A model generated the notes under the pieces. That model made no database searches, was not told the DNA's origin, and saw nothing but the letters and a program-made list of their open reading frames with translations. The position numbers were made by a program, and so were the translations under genes. A stretch of 64,000 nucleotides of DNA from Bacteroidota bacterium (lineage in GTDB: Bacteria; Bacteroidota; Bacteroidia; Bacteroidales; JAADJA01), in contig JAHLKX010000002.1 of the NCBI GenBank assembly GCA_020444515.1, positions 584,146 to 648,145 of the forward strand, written 5' to 3'. Positions 18,701-27,214 of the stretch are shown one piece after another; within the stretch, counting starts at the first letter, position 1; the number at the start of each line of letters is the position of its first letter.

Positions 18701-21174
18701 TCGGAAGAACAATTTTGGATAGCGACATTATCAATAGTTGGGTCAGAATTTCCGTTGATCCACAATCCAAAAGAACTGGAGCGATCAATAACCGTATGGT
18801 TCATATTTGCTCCGGCATTGGTCCATCTCACCATTCCCTGATTAGAGTATCCACCATATTGAAAATCGGTATAGTTAATTACACTATTGATATCATCACT
18901 GGATTCCCGGTATTCAATGTTGTACCAGTCGCCGGCAGCAGGAGAGGTGGCATTTCCATCTCCATTGGTATCCATCGGATTACCGACATTGTCATCTTTA
19001 AATGAAGTAAATGTTACATGTTCAGAAACAGTTCCGTTAAAGGCCAGACTACCATCAATATACCACCTTTTGTTAGACATTTTAATGACGACACCCGGAT
19101 CGATATCAAGATAGGTACTGTTTAATATAGTGATATCTTCTAATAACACATACGTAATATTGGTGTATCCAGCTATATCCCGTTTAATGATCGTACCATT
19201 GCTGACTACATTATTCCCCAGCAGACCAAGGGCATTGAGTCCGCAATTTGTATATGTATTTCCACTAAATGTGGGATTAGCCGATGCAGCAATAGCAAAA
19301 GGTGTTTGCGCAATGTTCACCATGCTGTTGTTTGTGATCACCGGATTGGATACCTGATAGCAGGATATACCATAATTCAGCTCCCGGAATTCACAATTTG
19401 AAATGGTCGGCCCGGCAGGTGATGGTAGTGATCCAAGGGTAGCCACCGCGCAACTATTGAGGTAGTGGTCTGTTCCGCCATTGGAATATTTATAGTTCCA
19501 CACAGCAGCATATTTCATCAGCACATAGTCCAAAATAGAGGTTTCATCATGCCCATCTTCAAAAATAATAGCACCCATATCATTGATAGAAGGTGTTGTT
19601 ATGGTTCCATCTTTGTTGGTATCATTTGGATTTCCAAAATTATCATCCTTAACAGAAGTAAAAGTAATGCCATCGGCAAGTGTTCCGTCGCACACGAGCC
19701 TGCCTTGTATTCTGATCCTGTAAGTATAGGAAGATGATTTGATTACAATGCCCGGATCAATGGTTAAGGTAAATCCACTTGGAACTATAATTTCTGCGAG
19801 CATCACATAGGTTATATTACTAACCGTTGTAAAATCACGTTTAATTACATTGGCATTGGCCGTCAGTGTTCCTCCCAATAAACCGATTGCATCATATTCA
19901 TTATCCATAAATGATAGCACATTGTCAGTAAATGAGGGATTCGCTTCAAATGACATGGCAATGGGTGTTTTTTGACTGGATCCAATGGTATTGTAATTGA
20001 ATGTTGGATCAGAAGCATACTGGAAATAAGCACCAAAATAATTTTGCTGCAATTCGCAATATTCTATGATTGGTCCTGCATCATATAAGGATATGCCACC
20101 AATACTGGTATATCCGGCATACCGGATATTACAGCGCCTCATAACACTGGTATTATCAGCGGCATCGAAAAATCGGATCCCATACCAATCGCTTACAGCC
20201 GGAGCGGTTGTCGTTCCATCATTGTTGGTATCTCCTCCCCAGTTATCATCACGCTCGGAGGTAAAGAAAATATTTTGACCCATACCTGCATTGGCAACAA
20301 GCTTACCATAAATTTCCATTCCGGTATGATAAGGGAATTTGATGATATTTCCCGATTCAATGGTAAGGGTATAAGTATTGGTGATTGAAAAATTTGTCCT
20401 GAAATAATAAGGAACATTCACATAGCGAAGAATCCAATTTTTATTCAATGAACCTGGATAAATGTAAAAAGCATCCCGGGTATTTCCGGTAAAATCATTG
20501 CTGCCGGAAACGGTGAAATCGGCACTGTAGGAAAAATAAACCGGCCATTCATTTGAAGAGAAGTTGCAATCTGTAAAGTTTATTTGAGCGTTTACAGAAT
20601 TGGCATAAAGGCCATACTGGCAATTAAAAATATTAACATCGTTAAGATTGTTAATACTTGAACCGTATACATATATTCCATAACCATAAGAAATATAGCC
20701 TGCAAGATCGATGGTTGTGTTTGACAAATTCAATGTACCCGCATTGTATATTCCATAATAGTACATGTTTGAAATGGAACTCAAGTTATTTATCGTAACA
20801 TTAGCACCGCCATCAACATCCAAATAATCACCATATTCAATGTTACATCCTGAAAAAGTTGATGTGGAGCCCGAATAAAATTTAAGATAATTCCATATTC
20901 CGGGAGCGGGGCTGATATTATTTGAAGTAAAGGTTGCATTAGTGGCATTCACTGTTCCATATACAAACAATGATCGACCATCATTAAATTTCACAATTAC
21001 ATTGGGATCAACCGTTAGGGTTACACCCGGATCAACTGTGACATTGCCAGTAACAACATAAGGGCTGCCGGCCAGGTTCCAGGTTGTATTTACAGCTATG
21101 GTGCCTGTAACATCTGTACTATATGCTAAACTGGAAATAGCCAGCATGCAAAGAAGAATAGTTAATTTTTTCAT
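15778..21174 (-). CDS. Beta-helix surface protein with dockerin, cohesin-like and T9SS type A sorting domains
   Basis: I chose the ATG at 21174 (MKKLTILLCMLAISSLAYS, a clean signal peptide) over an in-frame start at 21219; length is 1,798 aa. Residues about 20-1480 are right-handed beta-helix repeats arranged in roughly eight blocks, each ending with a CNIRYAGY- or CNFRW-like stretch and an FTSxKDDxxGxxxDTNxDG loop. Residues about 1488-1554 form a dockerin type I pair (GDVSLNSVVQAYDA and GDVTGNGIVSALDA). Residues about 1562-1697 form a cohesin-like domain. The last ~95 residues are a T9SS type A sorting domain (CYPNPFKDELTIEY ... RKIQIVR), so the protein should be exported and anchored by type IX secretion. 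Having both a dockerin and a cohesin in one T9SS-anchored chain makes it the best candidate for a surface anchor protein (inference). Confidence 0.87.
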   Translation of the reverse strand: MKKLTILLCMLAISSLAYSTDVTGTIAVNTTWNLAGSPYVVTGNVTVDPGVTLTVDPNVIVKFNDGRSLFVYGTVNATNATFTSNNISPAPGIWNYLKFYSGSTSTFSGCNIEYGDYLDVDGGANVTINNLSSISNMYYYGIYNAGTLNLSNTTIDLAGYISYGYGIYVYGSSINNLNDVNIFNCQYGLYANSVNAQINFTDCNFSSNEWPVYFSYSADFTVSGSNDFTGNTRDAFYIYPGSLNKNWILRYVNVPYYFRTNFSITNTYTLTIESGNIIKFPYHTGMEIYGKLVANAGMGQNIFFTSERDDNWGGDTNNDGTTTAPAVSDWYGIRFFDAADNTSVMRRCNIRYAGYTSIGGISLYDAGPIIEYCELQQNYFGAYFQYASDPTFNYNTIGSSQKTPIAMSFEANPSFTDNVLSFMDNEYDAIGLLGGTLTANANVIKRDFTTVSNITYVMLAEIIVPSGFTLTIDPGIVIKSSSYTYRIRIQGRLVCDGTLADGITFTSVKDDNFGNPNDTNKDGTITTPSINDMGAIIFEDGHDETSILDYVLMKYAAVWNYKYSNGGTDHYLNSCAVATLGSLPSPAGPTISNCEFRELNYGISCYQVSNPVITNNSMVNIAQTPFAIAASANPTFSGNTYTNCGLNALGLLGNNVVSNGTIIKRDIAGYTNITYVLLEDITILNSTYLDIDPGVVIKMSNKRWYIDGSLAFNGTVSEHVTFTSFKDDNVGNPMDTNGDGNATSPAAGDWYNIEYRESSDDINSVINYTDFQYGGYSNQGMVRWTNAGANMNHTVIDRSSSFGLWINGNSDPTIDNVAIQNCSSDPIAMSLTSNPTFTNISLAANLSNGIFLIEGLGGYSLSTNATLNKRSLAGFSNIAYIADDLLINAGAVLTLEEGIIMKFRGSYFVGIYTHGGLNATGTLADKIIFTSIKDDSAGGDTNNDGSSSIPTNYDWTGLIYYEESIDVSNILEYCEVRYTGGGYGNAFGANTTWGAVRIKDAKVTVNETVFQQGYGNAFGIFGTADPLITNCDIYNFTQEPVYMAMFSNPTFSGNTVANVGKLAIGIQPETYSQTATFIQRDFAGFTNITYMFYGATVNSGTTITIPAGTVFKSDGRQDFSINGTLEMDGAPGNEVIFTDWRDDNYGNPADTEQNGTATSPVDLGGEIVFNDVSDDDSFINFSIMRYNQYPIRLYSASPTITNNLFYKSFYAISNSGVCTPVIDNNTFDDLSYAPLSISLVAYPASTSGNLITGTTYKMIRVNDETLTSDQVLPKRSFGGVTNIPYFFSSYTIGTGVTLTIDPGVVCKFWNGGSMSVNNGLLAQGTPVSGGYIVFTSTTDDFYGGDSNSDGTATAYDFYSWYGITINDVALDPLCLFDNCIFRWCEYGTGYGIKTISSSPTITNCSFNNCDYGVYAQAASNPTINFCDFYNIQNMGVYNVNQSFLIDAENNWWGSNTGPTHSGNPGGTGEPVSDGVDYDPYGTSGAINPLLGDVSLNSVVQAYDATLVLLYALDNGVTYPLTPTQQNVGDVTGNGIVSALDAAHILQFVVGFRSYFDASLLTPAPNFVSEVALDIANASVEPGEEFELPLSISNVSEVLSMQMTLVYDPAYLTALEIENLIPEMNIAQHIDEETGMISIAFAGVESLETDITIANLKFKAKEGIGLGFETPVEATFFMANETDLTWNAHSGTVYINGFATGLKDHNNLNNQIACYPNPFKDELTIEYTVQQDGNHIFIGVYNLFGQLVSEIANGQHAKAHYKIRWDGTSSDGSNLENGIYFLRFKAGDRSTTRKIQIVR

Positions 21175-21229
21175 GATTGCTAATGTTAGTTTATTATAGA
21201 ATTTTTGTTTTGGACTCAATAGAGAACCC

Positions 21230-21261
21230 TAAAAATACGAAAAACCAACTAAGAAATCAAG
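21230..21261 (-). promoter_or_regulatory. Possible promoter for the 21174-to-13261 operon
   Basis: On the minus strand CTTG (21261-21258), 20 bases, then TATTTTTA (21237-21230), one mismatch in each box of the Bacteroidota consensus. The rest of the 294-base gap between 21174 and 21469 shows no gene or terminator that I can support. Confidence 0.35.
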
Positions 21262-21468
21262 TGAAAACTATGATAACTTGAAATGGTTCATAAGACCTTT
21301 GGGCAAACAGAATATTTGTTCCGAAGAGTTGCTGATCTGATTTTTTAAGGGTATTAGCCACCCATAATATTTTAATGAGAAATAGTATCAGTAGGTTTAT
21401 CAAATGAAATAGATTCATTCAATTAATTCCTGCGCCTCAATTATCAAAAGAAAGAAAGATAAATTTCT

Positions 21469-23115
21469 CTATTCAGGTACCTGACTTTTATACCCGGATT
21501 GGTTTGATTTACCGGGCGTTTGTCCGCCAGCGCCCAGGTTCACTTTCCAGTAATTGGTTTCATCGGTATTTTGTACAAGTCCGTTCATATTGAAGTCGCC
21601 ACCTTTGTAACCAGATTGTCCCAGGTCAACTTTCCATACAGCAGTTTCATCCGTGTTCTGGATGAGGCCATTGCCGTTTCCATCACCGGACACCATACCC
21701 CATACGCCGGTCTCGAGTTCCTTGTGGCCGTTGGTCCCTCCATATGCCTGGCCGGCTGATGTTGAAAAATCGTAAGTGTACACACCCCCGGATTCGACCA
21801 GAGCATTAGTGGAAATTACCCCCAGATGGTTTCTATGGAAAACTACAGGATAGAGGTTATAATCCACAACACTGTTGATCACGGGAAATGATGATCCATC
21901 AATATTAACGATGGAACCATCACTTTTAACAAATGCAGCCCTGGTTCCTCGAATCGTTAAAGAGCTGGCTGAAGCCGGTGAGGTGGCATCCCGCAACTGA
22001 ATCAAAACCCAATCCACAACACCCGAGGGAATGGTGGCAATATTTTCAGTTCCATTATATAGCCATACAGGATTACTTTCATTATAATAAGGCAGGGAAG
22101 GGTTGTAGGGTTGTGAAAGTGGGATGTGATTCTGTGTGTTCAATGTGGTTTCCATTGTATTAACGGTAGCATTATAAGGTCCCTCAAGAAAAACTTTGAG
22201 ATCAAGGACAATATCGATTGGCCGTTTTGTTTTAACAGTAAATGCTCCCAGGCTGCTGATACCAATCTGATTGATAAAATATGGATTTGATCCGCCAGCA
22301 CCCTGAAGCGGATAAAATTGCCATGCCGAACCGTTGAATTGTGAAACGGCTGCTTGAGTACGGTCAAAAGTGAGTCCTTCCATTGAACTGCTCCATTGCA
22401 TTTTAAAATCTAAATCAGGCGATGCGATTGAACCATCGGGATCGGAAACCTCCCAGGTATGCTTTACCGTTTCTTCAATATCAACAACAGGTGTACCCGA
22501 AGTTCCATTGGTCAGCACATCATCAAACACCCTCACTGCAATTTCATCGGCTGTGTTATTATTAACTATTGCGGCAGGGGCATAATTCAAGGCAGTTCCA
22601 ACAGGAAACCATTTTTCTGATCCTTCCACTTGCATTAGCAAGCTACCACTGCCATCTGTAATGATATAACGATTTGAAGTCGCTCCAGCGATAGTGGCGT
22701 TCTGAAACATCTGTAAATCAAAGTTACCGATGGACATTTTCCCGTTTGTCAAAATCAGTTGCTGGGAAATATAGGTTGGTGCTTGCAGAATGACATTTGT
22801 TTCGATACCAAGTGAAGGAAAAACCGGATAGTATGATCCGCCGATAAAGTGGGAAGAGGTTCCGGTAATTTTAACTACTCCCCCGGTTGCGGGAAGAAAT
22901 GTGGAGGCCGTTGAATTCTCTGACCAGTTTCCATCCACATTAATAAATCCGTCATTTTTGATCCTGCCATTTTGCTGATTCACGTAGTCGCCTTTAAGTT
23001 TAATGGCTGTTCCACTTTTGATTGTTATGGCCGCTCCATTGTTGACCAGCGATTGTGCAGACAATATAAAGGGCAGAACCAGAAATATGAATAATAATCT
23101 ATTAGCCTTTTTCAT
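21469..23115 (-). CDS. Secreted surface protein with LKVFLEGP/dockerin-like C-terminal module
   Basis: A signal peptide (1-20) is followed by about 280 residues of beta-rich sequence with repeated IKSGTAIKLKGDY- and GFINVDGNW-type turns and a VEETVKHTWEVSDPDG-like segment, typical of unnamed secreted proteins of this phylum. From about residue 305 comes the shared module: [20 protein letters not shown], then two EF-hand-like loops and the end QSGYKSQVPE. It starts 4 bases after the stop of the S74-domain protein at 23120 and so closes the operon that begins at 29869. At the DNA level its module is close to identical to that of 37233-39815 over long stretches, which points to gene conversion or recent duplication. 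Function unknown; probably surface display. Confidence 0.82.
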   Translation of the reverse strand: MKKANRLLFIFLVLPFILSAQSLVNNGAAITIKSGTAIKLKGDYVNQQNGRIKNDGFINVDGNWSENSTASTFLPATGGVVKITGTSSHFIGGSYYPVFPSLGIETNVILQAPTYISQQLILTNGKMSIGNFDLQMFQNATIAGATSNRYIITDGSGSLLMQVEGSEKWFPVGTALNYAPAAIVNNNTADEIAVRVFDDVLTNGTSGTPVVDIEETVKHTWEVSDPDGSIASPDLDFKMQWSSSMEGLTFDRTQAAVSQFNGSAWQFYPLQGAGGSNPYFINQIGISSLGAFTVKTKRPIDIVLDLKVFLEGPYNATVNTMETTLNTQNHIPLSQPYNPSLPYYNESNPVWLYNGTENIATIPSGVVDWVLIQLRDATSPASASSLTIRGTRAAFVKSDGSIVNIDGSSFPVINSVVDYNLYPVVFHRNHLGVISTNALVESGGVYTYDFSTSAGQAYGGTNGHKELETGVWGMVSGDGNGNGLIQNTDETAVWKVDLGQSGYKGGDFNMNGLVQNTDETNYWKVNLGAGGQTPGKSNQSGYKSQVPE

Positions 23116-23119
23116 AGTC

Positions 23120-25615
23120 TTATTTGTTTAATTGGGTTTTGAGTGCTTCAATTTCAGCTTGCATTGTTTCTATCATAACTTGCTGTTCCTGTACAGCTTT
23201 TACAAGGGGTACTACAAACTCTGCATAACGAAGACCGTATGTGTCTTTATCATTTTTAGGTGCATCAACACCACTAAATTCATAATTGACTGAACGGGCA
23301 GCATCTTCTACATCTTGAGCAAGAAAACCTGTCATTTTCATGTTTTCTTTTCCTGATTCTGCCAGCACTTCTGTCTTTTCAGAATTATCAATGCCCAGGA
23401 ATTCATTGATAGCTGTTACATTCAAATTGTAAGTAACCGGTTCAAGAAGTCGGATAAAATCCAGGCCTGGAACGTCTTTGCTCACATTTGTTTTAAATCG
23501 TTTATCAGAGATGTTGGTCCAGTTGGCATAGCCACCGATGCTGGTGACGCCGGCATCACCCAGTCGGATCTGGCTACTTGCTGTGATTGATGCTGCATCT
23601 CCGAGGGCAGCAGAATTACTAAATGAATTATTGGTTGGATTTGCATATGCTCCAACTATGGTATTGTAGAATCCGGAAACATTCACGGAACAAGCACTCA
23701 CACCAAGAGCAGTATTCCGTATTCCTGAATTATTGTTAAATAATGACTGATAACCAACTGCAGTGTTGAAGTTCCCTTTTCCGTTATTATAGAGTGCATC
23801 CATCCCATTGGCAGTGTTATATGACCCCCCTGAATTGGCCATTAAAGCACTTTGCCCGGTAGCTGTATTAAATGACCCACCATCATTCAAGTAGAGTGAG
23901 TAATAACCATTTGCTGTATTGAAGTTTCCCAAGGTATTCGAATACAGGGCAAACATCCCAAACGCTGAGTTTGAAATACCACCGGTATTTGAGAAAAGCG
24001 CATAATAACCAGTAGCTGTATTCTCATTTCCCTGATTGTTTGAATACAGGGCCCTGGTCCCTATTGCAGTATTGTTGGAGCCTGTAGTATTTGAAAACAT
24101 TGCTTTTGAACCCACAGCCACATTTAATGAATGTTCGTTATGGAATAATGCCGAATCCCCAATGGCAACCACATAACTGGCTGATACTCCAGTAAAAGCA
24201 GCCAAGGCACCTATAGTTACATTAGATTGTCCAGTTGTATTAGAAGAATTGCTAAGATAACCAACTGCAGTATTATTGTTTCCTGTGGTATTATCTGAAA
24301 GGCTGAAATAACCTGTTGCTGTGTTATTAGACCCAGTAATATTATGATAAAGGCATTCTCTTCCTGTTGCCGTATTATCAGAACCAGTTTCATTACTAAA
24401 AAGGCTAATATAACCAATAGCCGTATTTGAGAAACCAGTTGTATTATGCGAAAGGCTTGATGAGCCTATTGCCGAATTAAAAGTACCTGTTGTATTTTCA
24501 GCAAGGCTGTAATGACCAATAGCCGTATTTGAGAAGCCATTTGTGTTGTGCGAGAGGCTGCCAGAGCCGATGGCCACATTATCCGCACCTGTTGTATTTG
24601 TAAATAAAGCTTTAGAGCCGATTGCCATATTACCTGATTGTGCATTATTGTATAGTGCCGAATCGCCAATGGCAATAATGTTACTGACCGTTTGACCTGA
24701 ATAAGCAGCTTTATTGCCAATAGCAACATTGTGGTTACCTGTAGTGTTCGAAAAAAGCGCCTCAGTTCCAATGGCTGTATTAAATCCCCCACTTATATTT
24801 GAACCTAATGATAAATATCCGATTGCAGTATTGCTGTCGCCGGTGCTGTTGTAATGCATAGCCCGTTCACCCAATACTGAATTGTAAGAGCCAGTTGTAT
24901 TATATGCCAGGGCTCCTGAACCAATACTTGTATTATACGTGCCGCTTGTATTGTTGCTCAGTGTAAATCCTCCCACAGCAGTATTGTGGTCGCCGCTAGC
25001 ATTTTGTTTTAATGATTCAAATCCAACGGCAGTATTAAGAAATCCGCTTGTATTGGCGTACAATGCTTTTGATCCAACAGCAACGTTTTCAAAAGCCTGG
25101 TTATTCATCAGGGCTGAATCACCAATGGCGACTGTATTTTCAAATTGGGTCGCATTCCGTCCGACATCCTTGCCCATGAACACACCACCGTTTAATGGCT
25201 CTATCCTCAAAGAATCTATTCTGTAGCTGGGATCGACGAAATTTCCATTGTAGATTTTAATGATATCATCATCAGGATCCAAACCATTGCCGGTCGTAAT
25301 TTTTGTATCAAAATCAACATCGGCCAATTCATATGAAAACTCACTGGTGAGGTAGTTCCAATTGCCCCCTTTAAAATAAAGAAAACTTTGAACATCCGTT
25401 GCATAGATTAAAAGTCCTTCTGCTGGATTGCTTATCGCATAAGCTTCGATTACTGACATCCTTGGGACCAACATCCCCTGGTTGGTGGATTTCACATCGA
25501 GAATAGCTGATGGGTCAGGATTGGATTCATCATTATTGATGCCAACGCCCTGTGAGAAGGATGCTATTGTTAATAGTACCATCGCAATGGTTAGTTGAAA
25601 TCGAGTTGTTTTCAT
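23120..25615 (-). CDS. YadA-head-like repeat protein with S74 intramolecular chaperone domain (about 31 repeats)
   Basis: The start at 25615 (MKTTRFQLTIAMVLLTIASFSQ) gives a signal peptide and a 7-base gap to the preceding gene; an in-frame start at 25645 would overlap it. After a conserved N-terminal ~110 residues (QGVGINNDESNPDPSAILDV) come about 31 copies of a 17-residue unit with the core NTAIGxxALxxNTTGxx, the pattern of trimeric autotransporter heads. The units fall into larger blocks that each restart with IAIGDSAL. The last ~170 residues are a peptidase S74 / endosialidase-type chaperone (SDKRFKTNV with the Ser-Lys dyad, then GFLAQDVE and a coiled-coil tail). Such domains trimerise a beta-helical fibre and then cleave themselves off. 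A trimeric surface fibre is therefore likely. It has no T9SS sorting domain. Confidence 0.88.
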   Translation of the reverse strand: MKTTRFQLTIAMVLLTIASFSQGVGINNDESNPDPSAILDVKSTNQGMLVPRMSVIEAYAISNPAEGLLIYATDVQSFLYFKGGNWNYLTSEFSYELADVDFDTKITTGNGLDPDDDIIKIYNGNFVDPSYRIDSLRIEPLNGGVFMGKDVGRNATQFENTVAIGDSALMNNQAFENVAVGSKALYANTSGFLNTAVGFESLKQNASGDHNTAVGGFTLSNNTSGTYNTSIGSGALAYNTTGSYNSVLGERAMHYNSTGDSNTAIGYLSLGSNISGGFNTAIGTEALFSNTTGNHNVAIGNKAAYSGQTVSNIIAIGDSALYNNAQSGNMAIGSKALFTNTTGADNVAIGSGSLSHNTNGFSNTAIGHYSLAENTTGTFNSAIGSSSLSHNTTGFSNTAIGYISLFSNETGSDNTATGRECLYHNITGSNNTATGYFSLSDNTTGNNNTAVGYLSNSSNTTGQSNVTIGALAAFTGVSASYVVAIGDSALFHNEHSLNVAVGSKAMFSNTTGSNNTAIGTRALYSNNQGNENTATGYYALFSNTGGISNSAFGMFALYSNTLGNFNTANGYYSLYLNDGGSFNTATGQSALMANSGGSYNTANGMDALYNNGKGNFNTAVGYQSLFNNNSGIRNTALGVSACSVNVSGFYNTIVGAYANPTNNSFSNSAALGDAASITASSQIRLGDAGVTSIGGYANWTNISDKRFKTNVSKDVPGLDFIRLLEPVTYNLNVTAINEFLGIDNSEKTEVLAESGKENMKMTGFLAQDVEDAARSVNYEFSGVDAPKNDKDTYGLRYAEFVVPLVKAVQEQQVMIETMQAEIEALKTQLNK

Positions 25616-25622
25616 ATCGTGT

Positions 25623-27164
25623 TTATTTATTTTCAAGTTTTTCAATGCGTTCTTTCAGCAACCGGTTTTCTTCGGCAAGTTCCTGAACTGCCTTTACCAG
25701 TGGCACAACAAACTCTGCATAACGAAGTCCGTAGGTATCTTTATCATTTTTAGGTGCATCCACACCACTAAATTCATAATTGACTGAACGGGCAGCATCT
25801 TCCACCTCTTGAGCAAGAAAACCTGTCATTTTCATGTTTTCTTTTCCGGATTCTGCCAGCACTTCTGCCTTTTCGGAATTATCAATGCCCAGGAATTCGT
25901 TGATAGCTGTTACATTCAAATTGTAAGTAACCGGTTCCAGTAGCTGGATAAATTCTAAACCAGGCACATCTTTTTTAACATTTGTTTTAAACCGTTTATC
26001 AGAAATGTTGGTCCAGTTGGCATAACCACCGATGCTATTGACCCCTGCATCACCAAGACGAATTTGACTACCTGCAGTTATTAAAGCTGCATCACCAATT
26101 GCGGCTGAATTACTGAAATTCCCTGCATTTGTATTAGCATAAGCGCCTACAATGGTATTGTAAAATCCCGAGATATTACTGGATCCTGCTACCATGCCTA
26201 CGGCCGTATTTCTTAGTCCATTATCATTTGAAAATAAAGATTGATAACCAATTGCTGTATTATTGCTTCCTGTAGTATTTGTATGCCCTGCCTCAACCCC
26301 AACAGCAACATTTGAGGATCCTGTAGTATTAAAATTTAATGAAGCTAATCCAATCGCTGTATTAAAATATCCTGAATTATTTTCACCAAGTGTATTTACC
26401 CCAAGTGCTGTATTCCCCTCTCCGCTGGAGTTTTCACTAAGCGCTCCACTTCCAATTGCAGTGTTGTTATCTGAAGATGTATTCGCGAAAAGTGCATACG
26501 TTCCAATGGCAGTATTTAAAGCACCTGTTGTATTTGAAAAAAGTGCATTTGTTCCAATTGCTGTATTAAAAAATCCGATTTCATTCGAAAACAGAGATTT
26601 ATTTCCAACAGCCGTATTATATTGTGCATCAACCGATGAGCTGGCACCAATTCCATTGTTAAATAATGCTGAATCACCAATTGCAATATTATCTCCATCA
26701 GGAAACTGTCCTCCTGCTTTTCTCCCTATAAAAATGCTCTTGCTTTGAGGGGCAATGCGCAATGAATCAATAATGAAACTTTCGCCAGTCTTACCGCAAT
26801 AAATCTTTATCAAATCATCGTCAGGATCCAAACCATTGCCGGTCGTAATTTTTGTATCAAAATCAACATCGGCCAATTCATATGAAAACTCACTGGTGAG
26901 GTAGTTCCAATTGCCCCCTTTAAAATAAAGAAAACTTTGAACATCCGTTGCATAGATTAGAAGTCCTTCTGCTGGATTGCTTATCGCATAAGCTTCTATT
27001 ACTGACATCCTTGGGACCAGCATCCCCTGGTTGGTAGATTTTACATCGAGAATAGCTGAAGGATCAGGATTGGATTCATCATTATTGATGCCAACGCCCT
27101 GTGCAAATGAACCCAGCATGAACATTGTTAATGTAAGCACTAGTAATATTCTGATTTTTTTCAT
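25623..27164 (-). CDS. YadA-head-like repeat protein with S74 chaperone domain (short paralogue, about 12 repeats)
   Basis: Same architecture as its two neighbours: signal peptide (1-21), the conserved GVGINNDESNPDPSAILDV region, about twelve 17-residue NTAIG units and a C-terminal S74 domain (SDKRFKTNVKKDVPG, GFLAQEVEDAA, coiled coil LLKERIEKLENK). Its N-terminal coding DNA is nearly identical to that of 23120-25615 over more than 200 bases, and the S74 parts are also very close, whereas the repeat numbers differ greatly. That is what unequal recombination inside the repeats would produce. It is the middle gene of the tandem trio, with gaps of 7 and 50 bases. Confidence 0.88.
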   Translation of the reverse strand: MKKIRILLVLTLTMFMLGSFAQGVGINNDESNPDPSAILDVKSTNQGMLVPRMSVIEAYAISNPAEGLLIYATDVQSFLYFKGGNWNYLTSEFSYELADVDFDTKITTGNGLDPDDDLIKIYCGKTGESFIIDSLRIAPQSKSIFIGRKAGGQFPDGDNIAIGDSALFNNGIGASSSVDAQYNTAVGNKSLFSNEIGFFNTAIGTNALFSNTTGALNTAIGTYALFANTSSDNNTAIGSGALSENSSGEGNTALGVNTLGENNSGYFNTAIGLASLNFNTTGSSNVAVGVEAGHTNTTGSNNTAIGYQSLFSNDNGLRNTAVGMVAGSSNISGFYNTIVGAYANTNAGNFSNSAAIGDAALITAGSQIRLGDAGVNSIGGYANWTNISDKRFKTNVKKDVPGLEFIQLLEPVTYNLNVTAINEFLGIDNSEKAEVLAESGKENMKMTGFLAQEVEDAARSVNYEFSGVDAPKNDKDTYGLRYAEFVVPLVKAVQELAEENRLLKERIEKLENK

Positions 27165-27214
27165 AGTGATTTACTTATTTATTTCAAGCATATGACCAAA
27201 GGCTAATGGCCGAT

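Noticed and set aside
21175..21468. Remnant gene in the gap after 21469
   Set aside because: A short minus-strand frame (ending NHFKLS) can be read but has no start, no recognisable family and no repeat elsewhere in the window.
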